64,000 nucleotides of DNA from Acidovorax sp. FJL06. Lineage in GTDB: Bacteria; Pseudomonadota; Gammaproteobacteria; Burkholderiales; Burkholderiaceae_C. Below the pieces are notes generated by a model, which made no database searches, was not told the DNA's origin, and worked only from the letters and a program-made list of their open reading frames with translations. Below, piece by piece: positions 27,222 through 36,687 of this stretch. The stretch lies in NCBI RefSeq assembly GCF_003852545.1, contig NZ_QAJR01000010.1, positions 124,001 to 188,000 of the forward strand, read 5' to 3'. Positions within the stretch are counted from its first letter, which is position 1. The number at the start of each line of letters is the position of its first letter. A program made the position numbers and the translations under genes.

Positions 27222-27641
27222 TGTGCGCTTGACCTTGGGGTCGGTGTAGGTCAGCGGCTCGTTCTTGGCCTGCTGGGCCAGGCGCTCCTGCAGGGTCATC
27301 TTGTTGATGTCCTGCGCCACTTCCACGGCACTGCCACTGGCGCGCCACATGGACTGGATGAGTTCCAGAAGCTGCTTGTAGATGGGCTCCTTGGGCGGCT
27401 CCGGCGGCTCCTCGACCGTGTCTTTCTTCTTGACGGCGGTCCAGTCACGGTTGGGCGCCTCGGGGGCGGAGGGCTTGTCCGGCTCGCGCACGATCGCGCC
27501 CTCGCCCATCCGGTCCATGGACTCGACGGGGTTGGGTGCGTTGATGGGACGCACCGGGGGCGCACCGGAGGCGCCAGTGGAATACAAATCAGCGCCCTGA
27601 GGACGCCAACTCGGCGATCGATCGACAGGTGGCATTTGCAT
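27210..27641 (-). CDS. Hypothetical proline-rich protein, 143 aa
   Basis: I do not recognise this protein. From the ATG at 27641 it reads MQMPPVDRSPSW, then a Pro/Glu/Lys-rich disordered middle (VKKKDTVEEPPEPPKEP) and a helical C-terminus containing LLELIQSMWRASGSAVEV. No signal or membrane segment is visible. The pattern (disordered linker plus amphipathic helix) resembles small secreted or regulatory proteins, but no function can be assigned. Upstream DNA (27645-27775) is AT-rich and probably carries its promoter. Confidence 0.65.
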   Translation of the reverse strand: MQMPPVDRSPSWRPQGADLYSTGASGAPPVRPINAPNPVESMDRMGEGAIVREPDKPSAPEAPNRDWTAVKKKDTVEEPPEPPKEPIYKQLLELIQSMWRASGSAVEVAQDINKMTLQERLAQQAKNEPLTYTDPKVKRTGGL

Positions 27642-27701
27642 GGCAATGGCCCGTAGTAAAGAAAAAGTACAGAGGGTGTTTCGGCCTCTTCGTACATTCA
27701 T

Positions 27702-28099
27702 TACGGCAAAAAGAAGGGGAAATTTAGGTCTTTTTGACCGATTGCCAAAAATTTAGGGTTTTCCTCCAGAAAAATCCACCCTGCAAGGCGGGCCTCCCCT
27801 CTCTCCAAGGGGTCACAGGGCTGAAAAATGCCCAAAAAATGAACATCCGGCCCGGGCGCACGCCCGCAGCACCGCCCGCCAAGGGGCGCGCAGCCTGTGG
27901 CGGGGAGGTCAAAATGGGGTGCAGGAGGGGGCGCGGGTGCAGGGGGCAGGCCCGCAAAAACGCAGGAAAGCCCCTGGGCCAGGGGCCACAGGGGTGCGGT
28001 CGGCAATGGCCACAGCAACTGCCTCGGTCGTCCTCCGCACCGCTGGCAGAAAGCCGCGGCAGCCAACGGTGGCCTTTCAGCCCCGGCGCCGCCGAGGCA
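27702..28099. other. Gene-free interval with AT-rich half
   Basis: No convincing gene is seen in these about 400 bases. The left part (to about 27775) is AT-rich with several A and T tracts, including TTGCCAAAAATTTAGGGTTT. The right part is GC-rich with C and G runs. It probably holds the promoter of the 27210-27641 gene and the 3' end of the DUF1854 transcript. Confidence 0.5.
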
Positions 28100-28597
28100 T
28101 CACAAGAAGCGTTCGAGCAACCGGCGCGAATGCCGGTCCAGTGCGGTGGTGTCCTTGACGCGGAACTGCATGCCGTCGCCGCCCGCGATCAGCAGGCGCG
28201 TGCGTCCACCCAGGCGGCGGATGTCCTCTTCGGCCTTGAGCACCAACCGCGCCGGGCCCCGGTCAGTCTCCACATCCCAGGTGCTGGGTGTCGAAAAGCT
28301 AGAGACGGCGACAATTTTTTCGATAGTGGGCACAAACTCGCGCACTTCGAGTTCTTCCTCGATGAGTTGCCGGGCGGGCCCTGCCACCAGCTCCAGGCGG
28401 GGAATCCACACCAGCTCGTGGCCATCCGCCCCCACCAGCGAGAGCCCCTCGCCGGGCGCAGCGATAGGAAAGGCGCGCACGGGCGTAATGCCCTCGTGCG
28501 CCGTGCCATCGGCCAGAGTCAAAACCAGCCGGCCATGCGGGTTGCGCGCCAATTGAAAGGCGGGGGTGGCGGGCGACGGGGAAAGGGGTGCGTTCAT
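28100..28597 (-). CDS. DUF1854 protein linked to the cyanophycin locus
   Basis: Product is 165 aa of the DUF1854 family, with the core WIPRLELVAGPARQLIEEEL, EFVPTIEKI, and TWDVETDRGPARLVLK. The domain is found next to, or fused with, an ABC exporter; genome annotations label such proteins as cyanophycin-metabolism associated, a link based on gene neighbourhood. It follows the ABC transporter by 26 nt on the same strand and is probably cotranscribed and functionally paired with it. No signal peptide is visible, so it should be cytoplasmic. Function is unknown. Confidence 0.85.
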   Translation of the reverse strand: MNAPLSPSPATPAFQLARNPHGRLVLTLADGTAHEGITPVRAFPIAAPGEGLSLVGADGHELVWIPRLELVAGPARQLIEEELEVREFVPTIEKIVAVSSFSTPSTWDVETDRGPARLVLKAEEDIRRLGGRTRLLIAGGDGMQFRVKDTTALDRHSRRLLERFL

Positions 28598-28623
28598 GGC
28601 GGGGCCGTTCACTTCTCAGCGTC

Positions 28624-30930
28624 TCAGGAGTTGCCAGCGGGGTGCGCCGGGTGCAGCAGGCTGCTGTCGATGATCACGCCAGCCGCCTGGGCGTCTTCTT
28701 CGGCGCGGCGGGCCTGGGCTTCGTACAGCCGCCAGTAGGCGCCCTGCTTTTCCATCAGTTCGTCGTGGGGGCCCACTTCCACCACCTCACCACGGTCCAT
28801 CACCACCAGGCGGTCGGCCTTGCGCAGGGTGGACAGGCGGTGGGCAATGGCGATGGTGGTGCGGCCTTGCACTAGGTTGTCCAGGGCCTTCTGGATTTCC
28901 TTCTCGGTCTCGGTGTCCACCGCCGAGGTGGCCTCGTCCAGGATCAGGATGCGCGGGTCGATCAGCAGCGCGCGCGCAATGCTGATGCGCTGGCGCTCGC
29001 CCCCCGACAGGCCCTGGCCGCGCTCGCCCACCAGCGAGTCGTAGCCGTGCGGCAGGCGCAGGATGAACTCATGCGCATGGGCAGCGCGGGCGGCGGCCAC
29101 GATCTCTTCGCGCGTGGCCTCGGGCTTGCCGTAGGCGATGTTCTCGGCGATGGTGCCAAAGAACAAAAAGGGCTCCTGCAGCACCAGGCCAATGTGGCGG
29201 CGGTAGTCGGCCACGGCAAAGCGGCGGATGTCGATGCCATCGACCTGGATGGAGCCGTCGCTCACGTCATAGAAGCGGCTGATCAGATTGACCAGCGTGC
29301 TCTTGCCCGAGCCGCTGTGGCCCACCAGGCCGATCATCTCGCCGGGGCGAATATCGAGGTCCAGCCCCTTGATGACCGCGCGGCTGCCATAGCGGAAGCC
29401 CACGCCCTGCATGCTGATGGCGCCCTGCACCTTGTCCACCTTCACGGGCTGGGCCGGGTCAGGCACGTTGCTCACGTGGTCCAGGATGTCAAAAATGCGC
29501 TTGGCACCCGCGGCGGCCTTTTGTGTGACCGAGACGATGCGGCTCATCGAGTCCAGCCGCCCATAAAAGCGCCCGATGTAGGCGATGAAGGCCGTGAGCA
29601 CACCGACGGTGATCTGGTTGCGTGACACCAGCCAGATACCGAAGGCCCACACCACCAGCAGGCCGATTTCGGTCAGCAGCGACACCGTGGGCGTGAACAG
29701 GCTCCAGGTCTTGTTGAGCTTGTCGTTGACTTCCAGGTTGTGCTGGTTGGCGTCACGGAAGCGCTGGGCCTCACGCTTTTCCTGGGCAAAGGCTTTCACC
29801 ACGCGGATGCCGGGGATGGTGTCGGCCAGCACATTGGTCACCTCGCTCCACACCCGGTCGATCTTTTCAAACCCGGTGCGCAGTCGGTCGCGCACGGTGT
29901 GGATCATCCAGCCGATGAAGGGCAGCGGCACCAGCGTGACCAGCGCCAGCCAGGGGTTGATGGAGAACAGGATGGCCGCCGTCATGCAGATCATGAGCAC
30001 GTCGGTGATGAAATCCAGTGCGTGCAGCGACAAGAAGACGTTGATGCGGTCCGTCTCGGAGCCAATCCGCGCCATCAGGTCGCCCGTGCGCTTGCCGCCG
30101 AAGTAGTCGAGCGACAGGCGCAGCAGGTGCTCGTAGGTGGTGGTGCGCAGATCGGCGCCGATGCGCTCGGACACCAGGGCCAAGATGTAGGTGCGCGCCC
30201 AGCTCAATCCCCAGGCGGCCAGGGCCGACAGCAGCAGGCCGCTTAAATACAGCAGCACCAGGCCGGGCTCGATCTGCTTGCCGTTCTGGAACGGGATCAG
30301 GATGTCGTCCATCAGCGGGATGGTGAGGTAGGGCGGCACCAGCGTGGCGGCGGTGGAGGCCAGCGTGAGCGCAAAGCCCGCCGCCAGCTGCTTGCGGTAG
30401 GGCCGCGCAAAGCGCCACAAGCGCAGCAGCACCCAAGTGGAGGTCTGCGGCGGCTGGGCGCGGGCGCAGGCCGGACATTCATCGGTGTCGGGCGGCAGGG
30501 GCGTGTGGCAGGTGGGGCAGGCGGGCTCTTCGTCCTCCTCGTCGGCAGCGCTCCCCCCCCGGGCGACCTGCTGCTCAAAACGCTGCACCAGGCGCAGGGC
30601 CTGCGCATGGTGTGCCAGCGTGAAGCGCCACAGCGCCAGGCGCTCCTGGGGGGCATGCAGTTCGAGCGAGCCCACGCCCCCATGGTCGTGCAGGCGCAGG
30701 GCCAGGCCATCGCCCAGGGGCCAGCTGCGCCAGGCTGTGGCGCCCGGGTCGCAGGCCAGCAGCCGCTCGGACGTCACCACCACCCACCCCGTCGCAAACC
30801 GCAACGCCGTGCTCAGGTCAACCTGTAACGCAGCCAGCACGTTCTCTTTGGAAGCGAGCATGGCCCGCAAATCGGCCCCCACAGGGCCAGAAAAGACACC
30901 CGAGGCGTCCACAGAATGGTGATGTTGCAT
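28624..30930 (-). CDS. ABC exporter with N-terminal zinc ribbon, cyanophycin-associated type
   Basis: Product is 768 aa, a half-transporter longer than usual. Residues 1-120 are a unique sensor-like region. Residues 138-155 form a zinc ribbon with CPTC and CPAC knuckles. Six membrane helices span about 175-480. The nucleotide-binding domain spans about 525-745 with GHSGSGKST, LSGGERQ and ILILDEATS. It is divergent from cphA' across 248 nt and followed by DUF1854, an arrangement I associate with cyanophycin loci. It should act as a homodimer. The substrate (peptide, amino acid or lipid) cannot be told. Confidence 0.9.
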   Translation of the reverse strand: MQHHHSVDASGVFSGPVGADLRAMLASKENVLAALQVDLSTALRFATGWVVVTSERLLACDPGATAWRSWPLGDGLALRLHDHGGVGSLELHAPQERLALWRFTLAHHAQALRLVQRFEQQVARGGSAADEEDEEPACPTCHTPLPPDTDECPACARAQPPQTSTWVLLRLWRFARPYRKQLAAGFALTLASTAATLVPPYLTIPLMDDILIPFQNGKQIEPGLVLLYLSGLLLSALAAWGLSWARTYILALVSERIGADLRTTTYEHLLRLSLDYFGGKRTGDLMARIGSETDRINVFLSLHALDFITDVLMICMTAAILFSINPWLALVTLVPLPFIGWMIHTVRDRLRTGFEKIDRVWSEVTNVLADTIPGIRVVKAFAQEKREAQRFRDANQHNLEVNDKLNKTWSLFTPTVSLLTEIGLLVVWAFGIWLVSRNQITVGVLTAFIAYIGRFYGRLDSMSRIVSVTQKAAAGAKRIFDILDHVSNVPDPAQPVKVDKVQGAISMQGVGFRYGSRAVIKGLDLDIRPGEMIGLVGHSGSGKSTLVNLISRFYDVSDGSIQVDGIDIRRFAVADYRRHIGLVLQEPFLFFGTIAENIAYGKPEATREEIVAAARAAHAHEFILRLPHGYDSLVGERGQGLSGGERQRISIARALLIDPRILILDEATSAVDTETEKEIQKALDNLVQGRTTIAIAHRLSTLRKADRLVVMDRGEVVEVGPHDELMEKQGAYWRLYEAQARRAEEDAQAAGVIIDSSLLHPAHPAGNS

Positions 30931-31178
30931 TTTTGGTTGGTATTTCCGTCACCGGCGGCCTGCGGTGGCCGAACTCGCGAAAGCGAGAATTCTCACCGAT
31001 ACTGCACGCCACGGTGCGACGGCATCCTCCTGTAACGCCTGCGCAAGCCATTTGGCTGACACTGCATACAGGCTCCGGACTGGCGCACAATCATCGTCCA
31101 GCAAAGTTCCCTTCCCCCTTTCGTCCCCTTTTTCCACGCAAAGCCCTCACAAGGCCGGAAACACACCCGCTGCAATCC
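30931..31178. promoter_or_regulatory. Divergent promoter region between ABC exporter and cphA'
   Basis: The 248-nt spacer must contain both promoters. It includes CGCGAAAGCGAGAATTCTCACC and an TTTGGCTGACACTGCATACA stretch, but I could not fix a -35/-10 pair with confidence. A shared operator for nitrogen or arginine control is possible but not shown. Confidence 0.4.
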
Positions 31179-33395
31179 ATGGCGAAACTCAACGACATCC
31201 AACTGCTTCGCATCAACTACCTGCGCGGCCCCAACATCTGGACCTACCGGCCGGTCCTGGAAGTCTGGCTGGACCTGGGCGAGCTGGAGGACCACCCCTC
31301 CAACGCCCTGCCCGGCTTCAATGACCGCCTCACGGCCTGGCTGCCGGCGCTGATCGAGCACCACTGCGGCGTGGGCGAGCGCGGCGGTTTCCTGCAGCGC
31401 CTGCAGGAGGGCACCTGGTGCGGCCATGTGCTGGAGCACATCGTGATCGAGCTGCTGAACCTGGCGGGCATGCCCACCGGCTTTGGCCAGACCCGCAGCA
31501 CCAGCCAGCGCGGCGTGTACCGCATGGTGTTCCGCGCCCGCGACGAAAGCGTGGCCCGCGTGGCGCTGGCCCAGGGCCATGCGCTCATCATGGCGGCCAT
31601 CAACGACGAACCCTTTGACGTGGCGGCCGCCGTGGCCCGCGTGCGCACCGAGGTGGACGACCAGTACCTGGGCCCCAGCACCGCCTGCATCGTCACGGCC
31701 GCCACCGACCGGGGCATCCCGCACATCCGCCTGAACGATGGCAACCTGGTGCAACTGGGCTACGGTGCCAGCCAGCGCCGCATCTGGACGGCCGAGACCG
31801 AATTCACCAGCGCCATCGCCGAAGGCATCGCCAGCGACAAGGACCTGACCAAGGGCCTGCTCAAGTCGTGTGGCGTGCCCATCCCCGAAGGCCAGGTCGT
31901 CAACAGCCCCGCAGAAGCCTGGGAGGCCGCGCAGGACATCGGCCTGCCCGTGGTGGTCAAACCGTCTGACGGCAACCATGGCCGGGGCGTGACACTGGAC
32001 CTGCGCAAGCAGGAAGACATCGAGGCCGCCTACCACGTGGCCTACCCCGAAGGCAGCGACGTGATGGTCGAGCGCTTCATCCCCGGCGACGAGCACCGCA
32101 TCCTGGTGGTCGGCGGCAAGGTGGTGGCTGCCGCGCGCGGCGAGGTGGTCAGCATCACCGGCAATGGCCGCTCCACCGTCAAGGAACTGGTCGACACCCA
32201 GCTCAATTCCGACCCGCGCCGGGGCTACGAGGAAGAGTACCCGCTGGAAATCATCGACCTGGCCACCGACACCAAGGTGCAGCTCGAACTCAAGCGCCAG
32301 GACCTGGACGCCAGCTCCGTGCCCGCCGCGGGCCGCCAGGTGGTGGTGCAGCGCAACGGCAATGTGGCCGTGGACTGCACGGACGACGTGCATCCCGAGG
32401 TGGCCTACATCGCCCAGCTGGCTGCCAAGGTCGTGGGCCTGGACATCGCCGGCATCGACATGGTGGCGCGCGATATTTCCAAGCCCCTGCACACCCAGGG
32501 CGGCGCGATTGTGGAAGTGAACGCCGGCCCCGGCCTGCTCATGCACCTCAAGCCCGCCGTGGGCGCGCCCCGCCCCGTGGGCCAGGCGATTGCCGAGCAC
32601 CTGTTCCCCTCCGAGGGCGACGATGAAGGCCGATCTGTGGGGATAGGTCGCATCCCCCTGGTGGGCGTGGCTGGCACGCGCAACACCGCCACCATCTCGC
32701 GCGTGGTGGCCTGGCTGCTGCACCTGAGCGGGCACCACACGGGCCTGGCCTGCCGCGACGGCCTGTTCCTGGACCGCCGCCGCGTGGAAGCCACCGACTG
32801 CGCCCACTGGGAAGCCGCCCACCGCCTGCTCATGAACAAGATGGTGCAGGCCGCCGTGATCGAAAGCGATGCCCGCACCATCCTGCGCGACGGCCTGGCC
32901 TACGACCGCTGCCAGGTGGGCGTGGTGACCGACATGGACGGCGTGGGCACGCTGGCCGAGTTCGACGTGCATGAGCAAGACCAGATGACCAAGGTGATGC
33001 GCACCCAGGTGGACGTGGTGCTGGCCGAGGGCGCTGCCGTGCTCAATGCCGCCATCGCCCAGGTGGCCGACCTGGCCCCGCTGTCGGACGGCGACGTGGT
33101 GCTGTATGCGCAGGACGGAACACTGCCCGCCATCGTGGAACACCGCGCCAAGGACAACGGCCGCGCCGTCTTCGTGAAGAACGGCCGCGTGGTGCTGGCC
33201 ACGGGCAGTGCCGAGCATGTGCTGGGCGCCCTGGCGGACCTCACCTTCGGCCGCAACGCCGTGGTGCCCGACACCGAGGCCCTGCTGGCCGCCGTGGGCA
33301 CCGCCTGGGCGCTGGACATTGCCCCCGACCTGATCGGCGCGGGCATCAAGACCTTCGAGCCCGAACTGCCCGCGGCCCCAGGCCAGCGTGCCTGA
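31179..33395 (+). CDS. CphA' - cyanophycin synthetase paralogue with degenerate Mur-ligase domain
   Basis: Product is 738 aa. The N-terminal domain (about 1-160) and the ATP-grasp domain (about 200-480, with VVVKPSDGNHGRGVTLDL and EVNAGPGLLMHLKP) are intact. The Mur-ligase region begins at about 495, but its P-loop reads GTRNTAT (499-505) where active CphA has GTNGKTT, and the C-terminal lid domain is missing. This matches CphA2-like enzymes, which in cyanobacteria polymerise beta-Asp-Arg dipeptides at a single ATP site, and the cphA' of Cupriavidus. Activity here is inference. It is followed by cphA after 102 nt. Confidence 0.88.
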   Translation: MAKLNDIQLLRINYLRGPNIWTYRPVLEVWLDLGELEDHPSNALPGFNDRLTAWLPALIEHHCGVGERGGFLQRLQEGTWCGHVLEHIVIELLNLAGMPTGFGQTRSTSQRGVYRMVFRARDESVARVALAQGHALIMAAINDEPFDVAAAVARVRTEVDDQYLGPSTACIVTAATDRGIPHIRLNDGNLVQLGYGASQRRIWTAETEFTSAIAEGIASDKDLTKGLLKSCGVPIPEGQVVNSPAEAWEAAQDIGLPVVVKPSDGNHGRGVTLDLRKQEDIEAAYHVAYPEGSDVMVERFIPGDEHRILVVGGKVVAAARGEVVSITGNGRSTVKELVDTQLNSDPRRGYEEEYPLEIIDLATDTKVQLELKRQDLDASSVPAAGRQVVVQRNGNVAVDCTDDVHPEVAYIAQLAAKVVGLDIAGIDMVARDISKPLHTQGGAIVEVNAGPGLLMHLKPAVGAPRPVGQAIAEHLFPSEGDDEGRSVGIGRIPLVGVAGTRNTATISRVVAWLLHLSGHHTGLACRDGLFLDRRRVEATDCAHWEAAHRLLMNKMVQAAVIESDARTILRDGLAYDRCQVGVVTDMDGVGTLAEFDVHEQDQMTKVMRTQVDVVLAEGAAVLNAAIAQVADLAPLSDGDVVLYAQDGTLPAIVEHRAKDNGRAVFVKNGRVVLATGSAEHVLGALADLTFGRNAVVPDTEALLAAVGTAWALDIAPDLIGAGIKTFEPELPAAPGQRA

Positions 33396-33497
33396 CGGCC
33401 TGAGGGCCCCGAGTACCTTTGCTTTTGTTCTGAACCCCATCAGCCCCCGATCTGAACGGGGCCCCGGCGCCCCGATGGACCACTGAAAGAGACTTCC

Positions 33498-36077
33498 ATG
33501 GATGTATCCCGCACCCGGGCCCTGCGTGGCCCCAACCTCTGGAGCCGCCACATGGCCATCGAGGCCGTGGTGACCTGTGCCGAGCAAGAGCGCGCCGTGG
33601 GCCAGATGGCCGGGTTTGAAGCCCGGCTGCGCGCCCTGTTCCCCGCCATCGGCGCACTGCACCCCGAAACCGGTGGCGGCGATGTTTCGCTGGCCCATGT
33701 GCTGCAGACCGCAGCGCTGGCCCTGCAGGCGCAGGCGGGCTGCCCCGTGACCTTTGCACGCACCACCGCCACCACCGACGCGGGCGTGTACCAGGTGGTC
33801 GTCGAATACAGCGAAGAGGCCGTGGGCCGCAAAGCGTTTGAATACGCGCAACAGCTCATCCAGGCCGCGCTGGGCAACGGCAGCTTTGATGCCAACGCGG
33901 TCATTGCCGACCTGCGCGAGCTGGACGAAGACGAGCGCCTGGGCCCTAGCACCGGCTCCATCGTCGAAGCCGCCGTGGCCCGAGGCATCCCCTACCGCCG
34001 CCTCACGCGCGGCAGCATGGTGCAGTTTGGCTGGGGCTCCAAGCAGCGCCGCATCCAGGCCGCCGAGGTCGATTCGACCAGCGCCGTGGCCGAGTCCATC
34101 GGCCAGGACAAGGACCTGACCAAGCGCCTGCTGCACGCCGCCGGTGTGCCCGTGCCCCTGGGCAAGCCGGTCGAGACCGTGGACGAGGCCTGGGAAGTCG
34201 CCCTCAAGGTCGGGCTGCCCGTGGTGGTCAAGCCCCAGGACGGCAACCAGGGCAAGGGCGTCACCGTCAACATCACCGACCGCGCCCAGCTCGAAGAGGC
34301 CTACAAGAACGCCGCCGACTACGGCACCGTGATGGTCGAGCGCTTTTTGCCCGGCCACGACTTCCGCCTGCTGGTGGTGGGTGACCAGCTGGTGGCCGCC
34401 GCCCGCCGCGAACCGCCCCAGGTGCTGGGCGATGGCGAACACACCGTGCGCGAGCTGGTGGATGTGGTCAACCAGGACCCGCGCCGTGGCGAAGGCCATG
34501 CCACCTCGCTGACCAAGATCCGCCTCGACGACATCGCCGTGGCCCGCCTGGCCATGCAGAACCTGACACCCGACTCCGTGCCGCCCAAAGGCCAGCGCGT
34601 GATCCTGCGCAACAACGCCAACCTGTCCACCGGCGGCACCGCCACCGACGTGACCGACGACGTGCACCCCGATGTCGCGGCCCGCGCCGTGGCCGCCGCA
34701 CAGATGGTGGGCCTGCACATCTGCGGCGTGGACATGGTGGCCGAAACCGTGCTGCGCCCGCTCGAAGAACAAGGTGGCGGCTTTGTGGAAGTGAACGCCG
34801 CCCCCGGCCTGCGCATGCACCTGGCGCCCAGCTACGGCAAGCCCCGCAACGTGGGCCAGGCCATGGTCGACAAGTTGTATGCCCATGGTGACGACGGCCG
34901 CATCCCCACCGTGGCCGTCACCGGCACCAACGGCAAGACCACCACGGCCCGCCTGATCGCCCACCTGTTCACCGCGCAAGGCCTGCGCGTGGGCATGACC
35001 AACACCGACGGCGTGTACGTGAACGGCCGCCAGATCGACAGCGGCGACTGCAGCGGCCCCAAGAGCGCGCGCAACGTGCTGCTGCACCCCGAGGTGGATG
35101 CCGCCGTGTTCGAGACCGCCCGTGGCGGCATCCTGCGCGAAGGCCTGGGTTTTGACCGCTGCCAGGTGGCCGTGGTCACCAACATCGGCGCGGGCGACCA
35201 CCTGGGCCTGAACTACATCACCACGGTGGAAGACCTGGCCGTGCTCAAGCGCGTGATCGTGCAGAACGTGGCCCCCACGGGCTACGCGGTGCTCAACGCC
35301 GCCGACCCCATCGTGGCCGCCATGGCCTCGGCCTGCCCCGGCAAGGTGATCTACTTTGCCAGCGACCGCCACCACCCCGTGATGGTCACGCACCGCGCCC
35401 AGGGCCACCGCACCGTGTATGTGGATGGCGACTCCATCGTGGCCTCGGAAGGCTCGTGGCGCGAGACCATCCACCTGCGCGATGTGCCCATCACCCGCAA
35501 CGGCAAGATCGGCTTCCAGGTCGAGAACGTCATGGCCTCTGTGGCCGCCGTCTGGGGCGTGGGCATGCCCTGGCAGACCATTCGCCGGGGCCTGTCGGGC
35601 TTTGTGAACGACAGCGACAACGCCCCCGGCCGCTTCAACATCATGGACTACCGGGGTGCCACCGTGATCGCCGACTACGGCCACAACCCCGACGCCATGC
35701 GCGCCCTGGTGCAGGCCGTGGACGCCCTGCCCGGCAACCGCCGCAGCGTGGTGATCAGCGGTGCGGGCGACCGGCGCGACGAAGACATCCGCGAGCAGAC
35801 CGTGATCCTGGGCGCCGCGTTTGACGACGTGATCCTGTACCAGGACGCTGCCCAGCGCGGCCGCGCTGACGGCGAAGTGATGGCCCTGCTGCGCGAAGGC
35901 CTGGCCGGTGCGCCCCGCACCAAGCATGTGGAAGAGATCCGTGGCGAGTTCATCGCCATCGACGCCGCCCTGGAACGCCTGCAGCCCGGCGACCTGTGCC
36001 TGGTGCTGGTGGACCAGGTCGAAGAAGCCCTGGCCCACCTGGCCCAGCGCTGCACCGAAGCCGGGGCCGCTGCGTGA
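33498..36077 (+). CDS. cphA: Cyanophycin synthetase CphA
   Basis: Product is 859 aa. It has an N-terminal CphA domain, an ATP-grasp domain (VVVKPQDGNQGKGVTVNI, EVNAAPGLRMHLAP) that adds Asp to the backbone, and a Mur-ligase domain with the P-loop GTNGKTTT at residues 476-483 that adds Arg to the side chain. The C-terminal lid with ISGAGDRRDEDI is complete. It makes cyanophycin, the Asp-Arg storage polymer, independently of ribosomes. It overlaps creA by one base (TGATG) and follows cphA'. No cyanophycinase (cphB) is in the window. Confidence 0.96.
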   Translation: MDVSRTRALRGPNLWSRHMAIEAVVTCAEQERAVGQMAGFEARLRALFPAIGALHPETGGGDVSLAHVLQTAALALQAQAGCPVTFARTTATTDAGVYQVVVEYSEEAVGRKAFEYAQQLIQAALGNGSFDANAVIADLRELDEDERLGPSTGSIVEAAVARGIPYRRLTRGSMVQFGWGSKQRRIQAAEVDSTSAVAESIGQDKDLTKRLLHAAGVPVPLGKPVETVDEAWEVALKVGLPVVVKPQDGNQGKGVTVNITDRAQLEEAYKNAADYGTVMVERFLPGHDFRLLVVGDQLVAAARREPPQVLGDGEHTVRELVDVVNQDPRRGEGHATSLTKIRLDDIAVARLAMQNLTPDSVPPKGQRVILRNNANLSTGGTATDVTDDVHPDVAARAVAAAQMVGLHICGVDMVAETVLRPLEEQGGGFVEVNAAPGLRMHLAPSYGKPRNVGQAMVDKLYAHGDDGRIPTVAVTGTNGKTTTARLIAHLFTAQGLRVGMTNTDGVYVNGRQIDSGDCSGPKSARNVLLHPEVDAAVFETARGGILREGLGFDRCQVAVVTNIGAGDHLGLNYITTVEDLAVLKRVIVQNVAPTGYAVLNAADPIVAAMASACPGKVIYFASDRHHPVMVTHRAQGHRTVYVDGDSIVASEGSWRETIHLRDVPITRNGKIGFQVENVMASVAAVWGVGMPWQTIRRGLSGFVNDSDNAPGRFNIMDYRGATVIADYGHNPDAMRALVQAVDALPGNRRSVVISGAGDRRDEDIREQTVILGAAFDDVILYQDAAQRGRADGEVMALLREGLAGAPRTKHVEEIRGEFIAIDAALERLQPGDLCLVLVDQVEEALAHLAQRCTEAGAAA

Positions 36078-36598
36078 TGGCGGCGGGCACGCCCGGCCAC
36101 CAGGCCGCCCGCAGGGTGGCCGCCGTGCTGCTCGCCTTCGCAGGCGCGGCCGGTGCGGCTAGCCTGGCCCATGCCGCAACGGGCGAAAAGATCGGCACCG
36201 TGGACACCGCCTTCCAGTGGATCGGCCGCGACCACGACATCATCGTCGAGGCCTACGACGACCCCGGCGTGCAAGGCGTGACCTGCTACGTCTCGCGCGC
36301 CCGCGTCGGCGGCATCAAGGGCACGCTGGGCCTGGCCGAAGACCGCGCCGAAGCCTCCATCGCCTGCCGCCAGGTCGGGGCCATCAGCTTCCCCGAGCCG
36401 CTCAAGAAACAGGAAGAAGTGTTCAGCGAACGCATGTCCATCCTGTTCAAGCGCCTGCGCATCGTGCGCATGGTGGACCCGGCGCGCAACACCTTGGTGT
36501 ACCTCACCTACTCCGAAAAGCTCATCGATGGCTCGCCGCAAAACAGCGTGACCGCTGTGCCCGTGGACCGCGCCACCGCCATCCCGCTGCGCAAGTGA
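36077..36598 (+). CDS. creA: CreA family protein
   Basis: Product is 173 aa with a signal peptide (RRVAAVLLAFAGAAGAAS, cleavage near AHA) followed by the CreA domain: IGTVDTAFQWIGRDHDIIVE, the VTCYVSRARVGG motif, and RMSILFKRLRIVRMVDP. CreA proteins are periplasmic and of unknown function. Its ATG overlaps the cphA stop as TGATG, so translation is coupled to cphA. That is an unusual partner and may mean only operon capture. A strong terminator follows at 36644. Confidence 0.9.
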   Translation: MAAGTPGHQAARRVAAVLLAFAGAAGAASLAHAATGEKIGTVDTAFQWIGRDHDIIVEAYDDPGVQGVTCYVSRARVGGIKGTLGLAEDRAEASIACRQVGAISFPEPLKKQEEVFSERMSILFKRLRIVRMVDPARNTLVYLTYSEKLIDGSPQNSVTAVPVDRATAIPLRK

Positions 36599-36643
36599 GT
36601 TGGCACACTGGCGGGCCATGTGCCACGCGTGTGCCACGCAGAC

Positions 36644-36676
36644 ATCAAAAAAGGGGCCTCGGCCCCCTTTTTTGAT
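36644..36676. terminator. Bidirectional Rho-independent terminator
   Basis: ATCAAAAAAGGGG (36644-36656) and CCCCTTTTTTGAT (36664-36676) pair perfectly, giving a GC stem flanked by A and T tracts on both strands. It ends the cphA'-cphA-creA unit and the opposing frnE-like gene. Confidence 0.85.
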
Positions 36677-36687
36677 CGTACAAGCCG

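Noticed and set aside
30993-36038. Minus-strand open frame of about 1,680 codons opposite the cyanophycin genes
   Set aside because: It is antisense to two clearly conserved genes; it is rich in Gly, His and Ala with no domain likeness, the pattern expected of frames opposite GC-rich genes.
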